64,000 nt of DNA from Akkermansiaceae bacterium (GTDB lineage: Bacteria; Verrucomicrobiota; Verrucomicrobiia; Verrucomicrobiales; DEV007). The stretch is from NCBI GenBank assembly GCA_024233005.1, contig JACKQE010000002.1:1-64000 (forward strand), in the 5' to 3' direction. The position numbers and the translations under genes are program-made. How positions within the stretch are numbered: the stretch's first letter is position 1; each line of letters starts with the position of its first letter. Below, piece by piece: positions 7,693 to 15,781 of the stretch. A model generated the notes under the pieces. The model worked only from the letters and a program-made list of their open reading frames with translations, was not told the DNA's origin and searched no databases.

Positions 7693-9348
7693 TCACATCA
7701 GCCGGGCAGCCATTTCCGCGAGCTCACTGCGCTCGCCACGGTTCAGCGAGATGTGGGCCGAGCAGACCTGGTTCCGCATCTTTTCCCGGGTGTAGACCAG
7801 TCCGTTGCTGCGCCGGTCCACGAAGGGGTTGTCGATCTGGGCCGGGTCGCCGACGAGCACCAACTTGGAACCCTTCGCCATGCGGGTGACGATGGTTTTG
7901 GCCTCATGCGGCGTGATTTGTTGGGCCTCGTCAAGGATGAAGAACCGGTTCGGGATGGAGCGTCCGCGGATGTAGCAGAGCGCCTCGATTTCGATGAGAC
8001 CGCTGTCGAGGTAGGGTTGGTAGCATTTCACCGCGCCGGCCGGTGGCATCGCGGTCTGGGACTGACCGCGAGGGCTTTTGCCAGCAGATTTGCCCGCCGT
8101 TGGGGAAGCGGCTCCCGGCTTCCGGGGCTTGCTCCGGTCGGTGCCGTGCGGTGGCACCAGGATGAATTCCAAGGCATCGTAGATGGGTTTCAGCCAGGGA
8201 TGCAGTTTTTCCTCCAGCGAGCCCGGCAGAAAGCCGAGAGTCTCGCCCATGGCCACGATGGGTCGGCTGACCGTCAGTCCGGAATACCCGCCTTCCGTGA
8301 CCGCGTGCAGGGCCGAGGCGACCGCGAGCAGTGTCTTGCCGGTCCCGGCCTGACCGAAGCAGGTAACCAGACTGATCCTGGGGTTGAGCAGGGCATCGAG
8401 GAGACACTGCTGGCCAAGATTGAGAGGCCGGATCGCCGCTCCCTCCCGGACCCTGAGGGATTCCGGAAACCGCAGCCTGACGAATTTGCCGGCCCCTTCG
8501 TGGCGGGCCGGGAGGGCCCGTCCGGCGGCGGCGGACAGCAGCACATATTCATTGATCTCAAGCCCCTGGCCCAGCTCGGGGAGGCAAAATTCACTGGATG
8601 TGCTGGCGAAGCGCTGCAGATCATGCGGATCGAGTTCCAGGGCCCTGATACCCGGGCCTTCGACCCTGGTTTCACAAACCTTGTCCGTTTCATAGTCCTC
8701 GCAGGCCAGTCCCAGAGCCATCGCCTTGAGACGCAGGTTCAGGTCTTTCGTTACCAGGATCACCGGAGCGGCGTTGACCGTGCGCAGCATCTCCACACAG
8801 ATGAGCAGTTGATGGTCGGTGCTGACCGGCTCGGGAAGCAGTGCCTGAAGCCGTTCTCTGGCTTTCCGGGCCGGAGCCGTTTCCGGGTGGCAGATCACCA
8901 TTCGGATGGTCCCGCCTCCCGGAGTCATCACTCCCTGGGTGGCAGCCTCGGCGTGGTCGGTGAACATCTGCGTCAGGGTCCGGTGCACCTGCCGTGCATT
9001 TGCACCGCGTTCCGACGGCTCCTGTTTGAACTTGTCCAGTTCGCGCAGCACATCGAACGGGATGCAGATATGGTTTTCCTCGAAATGTCGGATGCACTCC
9101 GGATCATGAAGGAGCACGTTGGTGTCGAGGACGAAATTTTTGCCGACCGGAGAGGGGGCTTTGAGGCCGGTCCGGTTCAGTGCGGCGGTCCGTTTTTGAT
9201 CTGCGGACCGAGATCGCCGGGTTCCTGAGGGGGATCTTTCCCGGATCCGGGAAGGCGAGGCCTCCGCAGAGAAGAGTTCTGCCTGCTCGGAGGCAGGGCT
9301 GGTAATGGTGGCGGTGGAAACCGGGGCAGGGGTAAGGTCGTGTATCAT
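7693..9348 (-). CDS. PIN-PhoH family ATPase
   Basis: 551 residues combining an N-terminal PIN nuclease-like domain with a PhoH-type P-loop ATPase, the PhoH2 architecture. The PIN domain starts about residue 68 (KNFVLDTNVLLHDP) and contains later acidic residues (STDHQLL, VTKDLNL). The ATPase domain has Walker A FGQAGTGKTLLAVASALH, Walker B RFFILDEAQQITPHE and a sensor-like LVLVGDPAQID. PhoH2-type proteins are RNA helicase/nucleases. Two oddities are seen: a ~65-residue Ser/Arg/Pro-rich N-terminal extension, and a ~35-residue Lys/Pro/Ala/Gly-rich insertion between Walker A and Walker B. It stands alone, convergent with the aquaporin gene. Confidence 0.9.
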   Translation of the reverse strand: MIHDLTPAPVSTATITSPASEQAELFSAEASPSRIRERSPSGTRRSRSADQKRTAALNRTGLKAPSPVGKNFVLDTNVLLHDPECIRHFEENHICIPFDVLRELDKFKQEPSERGANARQVHRTLTQMFTDHAEAATQGVMTPGGGTIRMVICHPETAPARKARERLQALLPEPVSTDHQLLICVEMLRTVNAAPVILVTKDLNLRLKAMALGLACEDYETDKVCETRVEGPGIRALELDPHDLQRFASTSSEFCLPELGQGLEINEYVLLSAAAGRALPARHEGAGKFVRLRFPESLRVREGAAIRPLNLGQQCLLDALLNPRISLVTCFGQAGTGKTLLAVASALHAVTEGGYSGLTVSRPIVAMGETLGFLPGSLEEKLHPWLKPIYDALEFILVPPHGTDRSKPRKPGAASPTAGKSAGKSPRGQSQTAMPPAGAVKCYQPYLDSGLIEIEALCYIRGRSIPNRFFILDEAQQITPHEAKTIVTRMAKGSKLVLVGDPAQIDNPFVDRRSNGLVYTREKMRNQVCSAHISLNRGERSELAEMAARLM

Positions 9349-9427
9349 TCAGGTGGGGCTGGGGTTGACAGACAGGACAGTGGAAAAAGCAACAAACCGG
9401 CCAGATGGAAACAAATGCTTCGGATTT

Positions 9428-9907
9428 CTAAAATTCAGTGCGGGGACCCACCTCCTCAGCCCCCAACGCGCACCCGGAGTGCAGGAGGTCGACCAGATCC
9501 GAGACCATCAGCTCAAGTTTGGGAAGAGCGGTTCTGGAGGGTTCGACATCAATGTCATGAATGTTCCAAAAGGTGATGCGACGCTCCCAGCCGGGAAAGG
9601 CACGGGCGATTCGGGGGAGGTGTTCGCTTTCCTTCAAGGCCACGACCAGATGGGAGCAGACGAGGTCATCCACTGTCAGCAGCAGGGGCTCCGCTCCGGT
9701 GAGGCACGTGGGGATCCGGCGCTCTGCCAAACCTTCCACCGCTTCCGGAGCGAGGGGAGCCGGGCGCTCCCGCAATTGGAGTCCCCGGGAGACCGCCCCC
9801 CAAGCCAGTCCCAGCTGGCGTGCCCGGTGATTGAAGACAGCTTCCGCAAAGCGGCTGCGGTAGTAGTTTCCCGAGCAAATGAAAAGGACCGTTTGGGTGG
9901 TCTTCAT
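9428..9907 (-). CDS. Low-molecular-weight phosphatase family protein
   Basis: 159 residues. The N-terminus VLFICSGNYYRSRFAEAVF carries the C-x5-R phosphatase loop (C-S-G-N-Y-Y-R-S) right after the first strand, as in low-molecular-weight protein tyrosine phosphatases and arsenate reductases. A late acidic stretch (WNIHDIDVEPS) can supply the general acid, although the canonical 'DP' is replaced. This is one of the few genes here with a clear ribosome site: AGGAG complementary to 9917-9921, nine bases from the ATG. No kinase or polysaccharide gene is adjacent, so the substrate is unknown. Confidence 0.8.
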   Translation of the reverse strand: MKTTQTVLFICSGNYYRSRFAEAVFNHRARQLGLAWGAVSRGLQLRERPAPLAPEAVEGLAERRIPTCLTGAEPLLLTVDDLVCSHLVVALKESEHLPRIARAFPGWERRITFWNIHDIDVEPSRTALPKLELMVSDLVDLLHSGCALGAEEVGPRTEF

Positions 9908-10091
9908 GACACCCCACTCCTATCAGAATCCCGGACAAGAATAAATTAGGAAATGTTAATTTTCTGACGCATCAGGAAGGGAGGGAGACCGGGAGGGACC
10001 CCTCCCAAGGGGGGCGGGCTTGGCCCGGACTTGTCTGAACAGGGAAAAGCACTTGAGAATGGTGTCTCCGGGCTCTTACTTCGAACTTGTT

Positions 10092-10892
10092 ATGAAACCA
10101 CCTCTGCCGGTGCTCCTCCTCGCGCTGTTGGCCGGAACGCCTGCCACCGCCACTGATTTTGCGACCGAGGTGCTCAACGCCACCTTCAAGCTCTACCATC
10201 CCGGTTCCACAGCGACCTGCTTCCTGGTTCGTGGCGAAGCTCCGGAGAAAAGCCTATTCCTTGTCACCGCCGCCCATGTGGTGGAGCGCACGAAGGGAGA
10301 AACGGCGATCCTGGTGCTGCGCCAACCCAAGGACGATGGTAGTTTCGATCGCCGGGACCACACCATCCAGATCAGGAACGGTGACAAGCCCCAGTGGGTT
10401 CGCCATCCCCAACAGGATGTCGCGGTGCTGCGCCTCAATGAGCCGCTCCCTGTGGAGGTGGCAGCGTTGCCTGCTTCTGCTCTGGCCGACGAAGCGCGCC
10501 TCAAATCCGCCGGAGTCCATATTTGCAGCACCCTCTTTCTTCTCACCTTTCCGGAGCGGTTTGAGGCCAATCCCGCAGGATTCCCGGTGGCAAGGCAGGG
10601 CATATTCGCGAGTCCACCGCTGCTGCCCGTGAGGACGCATCCGACTTTCCTGGCGGACTTCACGACGTTTGCCGGTGACAGTGGAGGCCCTGCTTTTATC
10701 GCCGGCCCTGACGGGCATCCTCTGCTTCTGGGGCTCGTTCTGGCACAGTTCCGGCACGATGAGAAAATCGTCAGTGGATATGAAGATCGCGTGATCCATC
10801 ATCCGCTGGGGTTGGGTTCGATCCTCCATGCGCATTTTGTCGGCGAAACGCTCAGGGACGCCGCCGCAGGCGATCGGCCGGCTTCCAAATAA
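10092..10892 (+). CDS. Secreted trypsin-like serine protease
   Basis: 266 residues from the ATG at 10092, chosen because it begins a signal peptide (MKPPLPVLLLALLAGTPATA). An in-frame start at 10020 would add 24 residues before it. The catalytic triad is visible: His62 in FLVTAAHVVE, Asp109 in QQDVAVLRL, and Ser197 in AGDSGGPAF. The fold is chymotrypsin-like, S1 family. There is no PDZ domain, so it is not a DegP/HtrA protein. It is probably periplasmic or secreted; the target is unknown. It stands alone in front of the OmpA-family gene. Confidence 0.85.
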   Translation: MKPPLPVLLLALLAGTPATATDFATEVLNATFKLYHPGSTATCFLVRGEAPEKSLFLVTAAHVVERTKGETAILVLRQPKDDGSFDRRDHTIQIRNGDKPQWVRHPQQDVAVLRLNEPLPVEVAALPASALADEARLKSAGVHICSTLFLLTFPERFEANPAGFPVARQGIFASPPLLPVRTHPTFLADFTTFAGDSGGPAFIAGPDGHPLLLGLVLAQFRHDEKIVSGYEDRVIHHPLGLGSILHAHFVGETLRDAAAGDRPASK

Positions 10893-11046
10893 GGGTAAGC
10901 AAGACAGCGTCTCCGAGGATGCGCTGCGGACATCCCTTGGTCGCCGACACGCTCTGGTCGCCGGGATCGGAGGGTTTCAGGAAGGCTTTTGAATATTTTG
11001 ACCCGGTGGTGCATCCAATGGGTTGCACTTCCGACTCTGCCATTCC

Positions 11047-12699
11047 ATGAAGCCTATATTGTTTCCACGATCTGCCCTGTTTGCTCTGGCTCTCTCCTTG
11101 GCAGGTTCATCCACCGCACCGGCTCAAAATTTTGGTGACTTGAAGCGACTCTTTGGTCAAAAGGACCGCGAAGGCGGCACCTCTTCCGGCTCTGGCTCCG
11201 CTTCGGAAAACGGGTCACCTTACGAAAAGTCGTACCGTGCCCTTTCAGAGGTTAGCCGGAGTCGGGACGAGGGCGGGCCGGGGACTGCCACCAAGGATTT
11301 TCGCAGCATGGACAAAACGGCATTGCCACGGACCCCGTCGCCGGTCAACGGTTCCGAACCGGGATCAGTGGTGACCGGCGAGATTCCTCGCAGTCCGAAG
11401 GAGAGGCTTGAACTGAAAGTTCCCTTTTCAAAAGCAGCCAACACGAGTGCCTCTTCCCGGGGAACGATTCAGCCGCAAAGAGCCGAAAATACCGGAGATT
11501 TCCATGGGAAAACGGACGCTCCTGCCAAGGAGTCCGACCGCAAAGGGTTTGGAGGCCTCTCCGTGGAAGATCTTCGGAGCAGGATCGGGTCCATCAAGCT
11601 CCCGTCCAGCGGGGAGGAGCAGGCGGGACCGGACCGGCATCCGGACTCGTCCAAAGCAGCAGGGACTGCGCCTGCCGAGTCGCCGACCGGCAAAGCCATT
11701 TCGATCGGGGGGAAGACCTTTACCCCGGTGCCGACCCGGCGGGGGCCATCGGTGAAAGAAGATTGGAAAACTGCGGTCTCCGGCGTGGTGGCGGCCGCCG
11801 AAGTGAAGCGGAAACTCGGCTTGGGAATCCCTGCGAGCCATGATCAGGAAGCTGATGCCCGGGTCGTGACCCCTTCTTCCCCGCTTGGTTCTTCCTCCCA
11901 AAGGGAGAGTGGCCCAAAACGGGTCAAGCTCGTGTCTCCAGTAATCCCGGGGCCGGAGGTGTCCCGGGCCGTGGAAGTCCGGGTTTCCGTGGCGACTCCC
12001 CGGACCACGGAATTTTTGCTGTCCCAGCAGTCTCGTCAGCAGGGAGTGCCAGGACTGGTGGGATCACCGCATGCCACCATGAAGAAAACCGTGTCGGACC
12101 CTGGCGGTGCATTGGATCCCCAACGATCCGGCCCCGGCCGCCCCTTGGACCCGTCTGCGCCCGGCCTTGGGCCAGGGTCTGGAGCGCCGGATTCGTATGC
12201 CTTTTCCCGCGTCAATGGTGGCGGCTACTCCGCCGCTGCGGGGGGGAGCAGCCTCAACAGAGGAGGCATCAAAATCCAACCCTTGGACAGCGATGAAAAG
12301 TCAGCCCTTCTGGAGGTGCCAGTTTATCAGGACCTGAATGCCTCTTTCAGCAACATCCTGTTCGTGGTGGGCTCGACCGAATTTGCCAATGGGTCCTCGC
12401 TCGAGCAACTCAATGTGATCGCCCGTGTGATGCGGGACGAACCTGCCAAAAAGTTCCTCATTGAAGGACACGCTTCCGATGAAGGTGAAGAAGATGCCAA
12501 CCTTCGGCTGTCGGTGGCCCGCGCCGCGGCGGTGGAGCAGCATTTGCTGGACCGCGGCGTCCGCCCGGAGCAATTGGTGGGCCTGGGTTACGGGGAATAT
12601 GACCAGGAATATCCGGTGAGCGGTTTCGAGCCCGCTTACGAAAGGGAGCAAAAGCGCCACCTGAACCGTCGCGTGGTGGTCCGGGTCCAGGCCGAATAG
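11047..12699 (+). CDS. OmpA family protein with long disordered region
   Basis: 550 residues from the ATG at 11047 (MKPILFPRSALFALALSLAG), a signal peptide ending near APAQ. Residues ~25-430 are Ser/Pro/Gly/Lys-rich and look disordered. The C-terminal ~120 residues form an OmpA-like peptidoglycan-binding domain: ILFVVGSTEFANGSSLEQLN, then KKFLIEGHASDEGEEDANLR, LSVARAAAVEQHLLDRGV and KRHLNRRVVVRV. The paired Asp and Arg positions that contact diaminopimelate are preserved (GHASDEG, NRRV). The likely job is anchoring something to the cell wall from the periplasm, with the long linker spanning the space. It is convergent with the DUF1080 gene. Confidence 0.85.
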   Translation: MKPILFPRSALFALALSLAGSSTAPAQNFGDLKRLFGQKDREGGTSSGSGSASENGSPYEKSYRALSEVSRSRDEGGPGTATKDFRSMDKTALPRTPSPVNGSEPGSVVTGEIPRSPKERLELKVPFSKAANTSASSRGTIQPQRAENTGDFHGKTDAPAKESDRKGFGGLSVEDLRSRIGSIKLPSSGEEQAGPDRHPDSSKAAGTAPAESPTGKAISIGGKTFTPVPTRRGPSVKEDWKTAVSGVVAAAEVKRKLGLGIPASHDQEADARVVTPSSPLGSSSQRESGPKRVKLVSPVIPGPEVSRAVEVRVSVATPRTTEFLLSQQSRQQGVPGLVGSPHATMKKTVSDPGGALDPQRSGPGRPLDPSAPGLGPGSGAPDSYAFSRVNGGGYSAAAGGSSLNRGGIKIQPLDSDEKSALLEVPVYQDLNASFSNILFVVGSTEFANGSSLEQLNVIARVMRDEPAKKFLIEGHASDEGEEDANLRLSVARAAAVEQHLLDRGVRPEQLVGLGYGEYDQEYPVSGFEPAYEREQKRHLNRRVVVRVQAE

Positions 12700-12714
12700 A
12701 ACGGCCCCCGAAGT

Positions 12715-13965
12715 TCACGGTCCTCGGTCCACAAGCCGTTTCACCTCAAACCGGCGGAACGCCACGGGATCATTGTGGCCGGCGATTCCAATGAAACCTT
12801 TCTTTTTGGTGAGGCCTTTGGGAATTTTGCGGGTTTGCAGCAGGTTGATTGTCGACAAATCGGTTTGGAGGATCCGTGTCCCATTGAGGATGACCTCAAT
12901 GCGCTGACCGTCGACGATCACTTCCTCGAAATTCCATTCAGACGGAGGTCTCAAATAGCCGGTCTGGGCCGCCACGAGCCCCACGATGGAGCCATTGTGC
13001 TCGGTGGGCTGGAGTTTTCCTGAATACTTGGGATGACTCTGGTCCAGGATCTGGATTTCAAGCCCTTCCCTGGACGGATCCCCATAATTGGGAGCCCGCA
13101 GAGCCAGCCCGCTGTTGGCGCCCGAAGGAAGCTTGAACTCGCAACGAAGCACAAAATTTCCGTATTCCTCCGTCGTCAGCAGCGCTCCCCGATGGCCCGG
13201 TTTGCAGACGAAGGTGCCATCCTTCACCTCGTAGCCGGTGGTCGTGCCCTGCCACCCGGCGAGATCTTTTCCATTGAACAGTTCGGTGAATCCTTCTGAC
13301 GCTCGGAGGGACAGGAAATGGTTGGCTTCCTCTGGACTGATGGGGCGCAGAAACAAGTGCCGCCATCGAACCGTGCCACCGAGAGCCTGCAGCTGAATCG
13401 GTCCATGGGCGGGTGCCGGTCGCACCCTCGCCGGGTCGAAGGGGTTTTCCAGGCGGGATTCCACTGCCTTGTCGGAACCATCGAGTTGGATCGTGCAAAG
13501 TTCCCCAATCAGCTGAAGATGGAGCGCACGCCAGGAGGCTGCGGAGGGCGCCTCGTCGCCGCGGGTCTCGGGTAGACCCACCGGACACCCCCGGAGGCTG
13601 ATGCCGGCCTTGGCGCCAAGGTCCGCCGAGAACTCGGCCCAGAGCTCAAAATCGCCATATTCCTCACGCGTCGTGAGATGGGGGCCCGTGCCAAGCCCTT
13701 GTAATCCGTCATTCTGAGCGGTCCAATGCGCGCTCAGAAATTCCATGCTCGCATTCTGGTAGTCCAGGAGTGCCGATGCCGTCATCGACCAAAGAAGGGT
13801 GGGATCTTCCGTTCCCCGGCCATACCAGCCGCTCAGATCACGGCCATTCCAGAGGGCAAAGGCCCCGGAAGGAGCTTCTCCCGGCCCCGGAGCAGCGACC
13901 AGTGCCGAAACCGGAGGGAGCGCCAACAGCAACCCCGGGAGCAAGACGCGAATGGGTGTCTTCAT
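12715..13965 (-). CDS. Tandem DUF1080 (3-keto-disaccharide hydrolase-like) protein
   Basis: 416 residues with a signal peptide (VLLPGLLLALPPVSALVAAP). It has two copies of the DUF1080 concanavalin-like fold. The first begins FALWNGRDLSGWYGRGTEDP. The second begins FTELFNGKDLAGWQGTTTGY and continues through YGNFVLRCEFKLPSGANSGL, GLEIQILDQSHP and GFIGIAGHNDPVAFRR. The second copy keeps the full family pattern. The first is shorter and more divergent, so it may be a binding domain. DUF1080 proteins are secreted or periplasmic and linked to glycoside and 3-keto-sugar breakdown. The ATG at 13965 is preceded by GTCCCGTCCCC and no Shine-Dalgarno sequence. Confidence 0.85.
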   Translation of the reverse strand: MKTPIRVLLPGLLLALPPVSALVAAPGPGEAPSGAFALWNGRDLSGWYGRGTEDPTLLWSMTASALLDYQNASMEFLSAHWTAQNDGLQGLGTGPHLTTREEYGDFELWAEFSADLGAKAGISLRGCPVGLPETRGDEAPSAASWRALHLQLIGELCTIQLDGSDKAVESRLENPFDPARVRPAPAHGPIQLQALGGTVRWRHLFLRPISPEEANHFLSLRASEGFTELFNGKDLAGWQGTTTGYEVKDGTFVCKPGHRGALLTTEEYGNFVLRCEFKLPSGANSGLALRAPNYGDPSREGLEIQILDQSHPKYSGKLQPTEHNGSIVGLVAAQTGYLRPPSEWNFEEVIVDGQRIEVILNGTRILQTDLSTINLLQTRKIPKGLTKKKGFIGIAGHNDPVAFRRFEVKRLVDRGP

Positions 13966-14281
13966 GGGGACGGGACAATTTGATCTTTGGTGAGGCTGCG
14001 TCCGCTGTCCCGGTGCGTCAAGGCGTTTTCTGGATCTCCCTATTACCCGGCCTTCATCTTGGTATCACGGGGAGGTAGAGGAAATGATGCATCCCCAAAC
14101 TCCAAGCCAGCGTAAAGGTTTCCAAATCAAGCGTGGCTGAAAAATTTATACCTGGAAACAAAAAGGATTGACTAAGGGCACGCAATTCAGTATTCGGTGT
14201 GTCGAACAGACCAATGGAAGACCTCTTCCGGCTTGTAATTTTTGTAAATTGAGTTAAATTTTTAATAGTTTTATAACCTCA
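13966..14281. other. Non-coding divergent region, AT-rich on the right
   Basis: 316 bases between the DUF1080 gene (leftwards) and the 3D-domain gene (rightwards). The left part is GC-rich like the genes. From about 14140 the sequence turns strongly AT-rich and ends in TTAAATTTTTAATAGTTTTA just before the start codon. A sigma-70-like promoter can be drawn within it (14168-14196). I see no RNA gene or stable hairpin. Confidence 0.6.
14168..14196 (+). promoter_or_regulatory. Putative sigma-70-type promoter for the 3D-domain gene
   Basis: TTGACT at 14168-14173, a 17-base spacer, then TATTCG at 14191-14196. The -35 box matches 5 of 6 consensus positions and the -10 box 3 to 4 of 6. Transcription would start near 14203 and leave a leader of about 80 bases that is unusually AT-rich. 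Confidence 0.4.
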
Positions 14282-14998
14282 ATGGGAATCAAAAAAACAG
14301 CCTTCATGGTGGCATGTGCCTCTTTGGGTTTGGGCAACATCAGTTGCGCGAACAAATCGACTATGGCCAAGTTGGGTGATTTCCAGTTCAACGTGGGCCA
14401 ATACGGGCAGAGCAATATCGGGACGCACGTTGAAAGTGGCAATTCGGCCTCCTCGGGAACCATGGCTGCCACGGTGGAGGCGGTTCGTGATGGACAGGGG
14501 CAGGCTGGGGCCTACCAGTCCGTCAAATACAATCCGGATGCCCGGAAGCTGATCCCCAAAGAATTTGTGGTTCGGACCACCGCCTATACGCACAATGAAT
14601 CGGACCATCTGGAGTATGGCCGACAAAATGCCGCCGGCTCCAAACTGAAGTATGGCAGTCAGAAGAGTGCGGCGGCGGATTGGTCCCGCTTCCCCTTGGG
14701 AACGCGTTTTAAAATTGCGGGACTTCCCGGTGAATACATTGTGGATGATTATGGAAGGGCATTGACCGGAACCAACACCATTGACCTATACAAGCCGGAT
14801 TTCTCGTCCATGAGAGCCTGGGGAACCCGGAATGTCGGCATTGAAGTCATCGAATGGGGCAGTTTTGAAGCGAGTCGGCGCATTCTGGATGATCGAAAAG
14901 CCAAGCCGGACGCCGATCATGTGCGCCGCATGCTCCATGACATTGAGAGCAAGATGGACCGCATTCCGCCGGAACTGCGCAATGGCTTTGCCGCCTAA
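14282..14998 (+). CDS. Exported 3D-domain (double-psi beta-barrel) protein
   Basis: 238 residues. The N-terminus MGIKKTAFMVACASLGLGNI followed by SC is a signal peptide. The Cys could be a lipoprotein cysteine, but the residue at -3 is Asn, so the lipobox is imperfect. The C-terminal half contains FVVRTTAYTHNESDH, RFPLGTRFKIAGLPGEYIVD, DYGRALTGTNTIDLYKP and RNVGIEVIEWG. This is the order of the 3D domain (three conserved Asp) found in MltA-, RlpA- and YocH-like wall enzymes; two of the Asp are seen in VDDYG and one in TIDLY. A role in peptidoglycan cleavage is likely. No Shine-Dalgarno sequence precedes the start; endonuclease III follows after 31 bases. Confidence 0.8.
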   Translation: MGIKKTAFMVACASLGLGNISCANKSTMAKLGDFQFNVGQYGQSNIGTHVESGNSASSGTMAATVEAVRDGQGQAGAYQSVKYNPDARKLIPKEFVVRTTAYTHNESDHLEYGRQNAAGSKLKYGSQKSAAADWSRFPLGTRFKIAGLPGEYIVDDYGRALTGTNTIDLYKPDFSSMRAWGTRNVGIEVIEWGSFEASRRILDDRKAKPDADHVRRMLHDIESKMDRIPPELRNGFAA

Positions 14999-15029
14999 GT
15001 GCCGTGGCCGTGGTGCCTGAAGCCGCCCT

Positions 15030-15692
15030 ATGGAGCGCTTGACCAAGGTTCAGCGGGCCATATGGATCGAAAAGCGCCTCGCGGAATGGTATCCGGAGAC
15101 GCCGATCCCACTGGATCATCGGGATCCCTACACGCTTCTGGTGGCGGTGCTCCTCTCCGCACAATGCACGGATGCGCGGGTGAATCGGATCACTCCCCAG
15201 CTCTTTGCCCTTGCGGACACGCCGTCAGCCATGGCTTTGCAATCCGTCGCGGCGGTAGACGCCATCGTTCGTCCCTGCGGACTGTCGCCCCGCAAGGCAC
15301 GGGCGATTGTGGAGCTTTCCGCTCTCCTCGTGGAGCGTCATGGCGGAGTGGTGCCGCAGGACTTTGACGCTCTGGAGGCGTTGCCCGGGGTCGGGCACAA
15401 AACAGCCTCCGTCGTCATGGCCCAGGCATTCGGGGTGCCTTCCTTTCCGGTGGATACCCACATTCACCGCCTTGCTCAGCGCTGGGGGTTGACCAACGGT
15501 CGTCATGTGGTTCAGACCGAAAAGGATTTGAAGCGATTGTTTCCCCGCGAATCATGGAACCAACTGCATCTCAGGATTATTTTCTATGGCCGGGAGCACT
15601 GCACCGCCCGCGGCTGCGATGGCACGGTTTGCAAGCTCTGCCGGGAGCTCTATCCTGACCGGAAGCGGCCGCCTCAGGTAAAGAAGGCGTGA
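15030..15692 (+). CDS. nth: Endonuclease III
   Basis: 220 residues, normal length. This base-excision-repair glycosylase/AP lyase removes oxidised pyrimidines. The helix-hairpin-helix is LPGVGHKTASVV with catalytic Lys124, and the catalytic Asp142 lies in PVDTHIHRLAQRWGL. The C-terminal cysteines are unusual: HCTARGCDGTVCKLC gives spacing C-x4-C-x4-C-x2-C. The classical iron-sulfur loop is C-x6-C-x2-C-x5-C. Four cysteines remain, so a cluster is still possible but its ligands would differ. The gene begins 31 bases after the 3D-domain gene and is followed closely by the MATE exporter. Confidence 0.93.
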   Translation: MERLTKVQRAIWIEKRLAEWYPETPIPLDHRDPYTLLVAVLLSAQCTDARVNRITPQLFALADTPSAMALQSVAAVDAIVRPCGLSPRKARAIVELSALLVERHGGVVPQDFDALEALPGVGHKTASVVMAQAFGVPSFPVDTHIHRLAQRWGLTNGRHVVQTEKDLKRLFPRESWNQLHLRIIFYGREHCTARGCDGTVCKLCRELYPDRKRPPQVKKA

Positions 15693-15781
15693 GGAACTCA
15701 GCCGAACCAGCCCTCCAGTCCCACGCAGTGGGGGGAGTGGATCGGAAGTGGCAAGACCCCGAAGCGATCGTTTTCGATACC

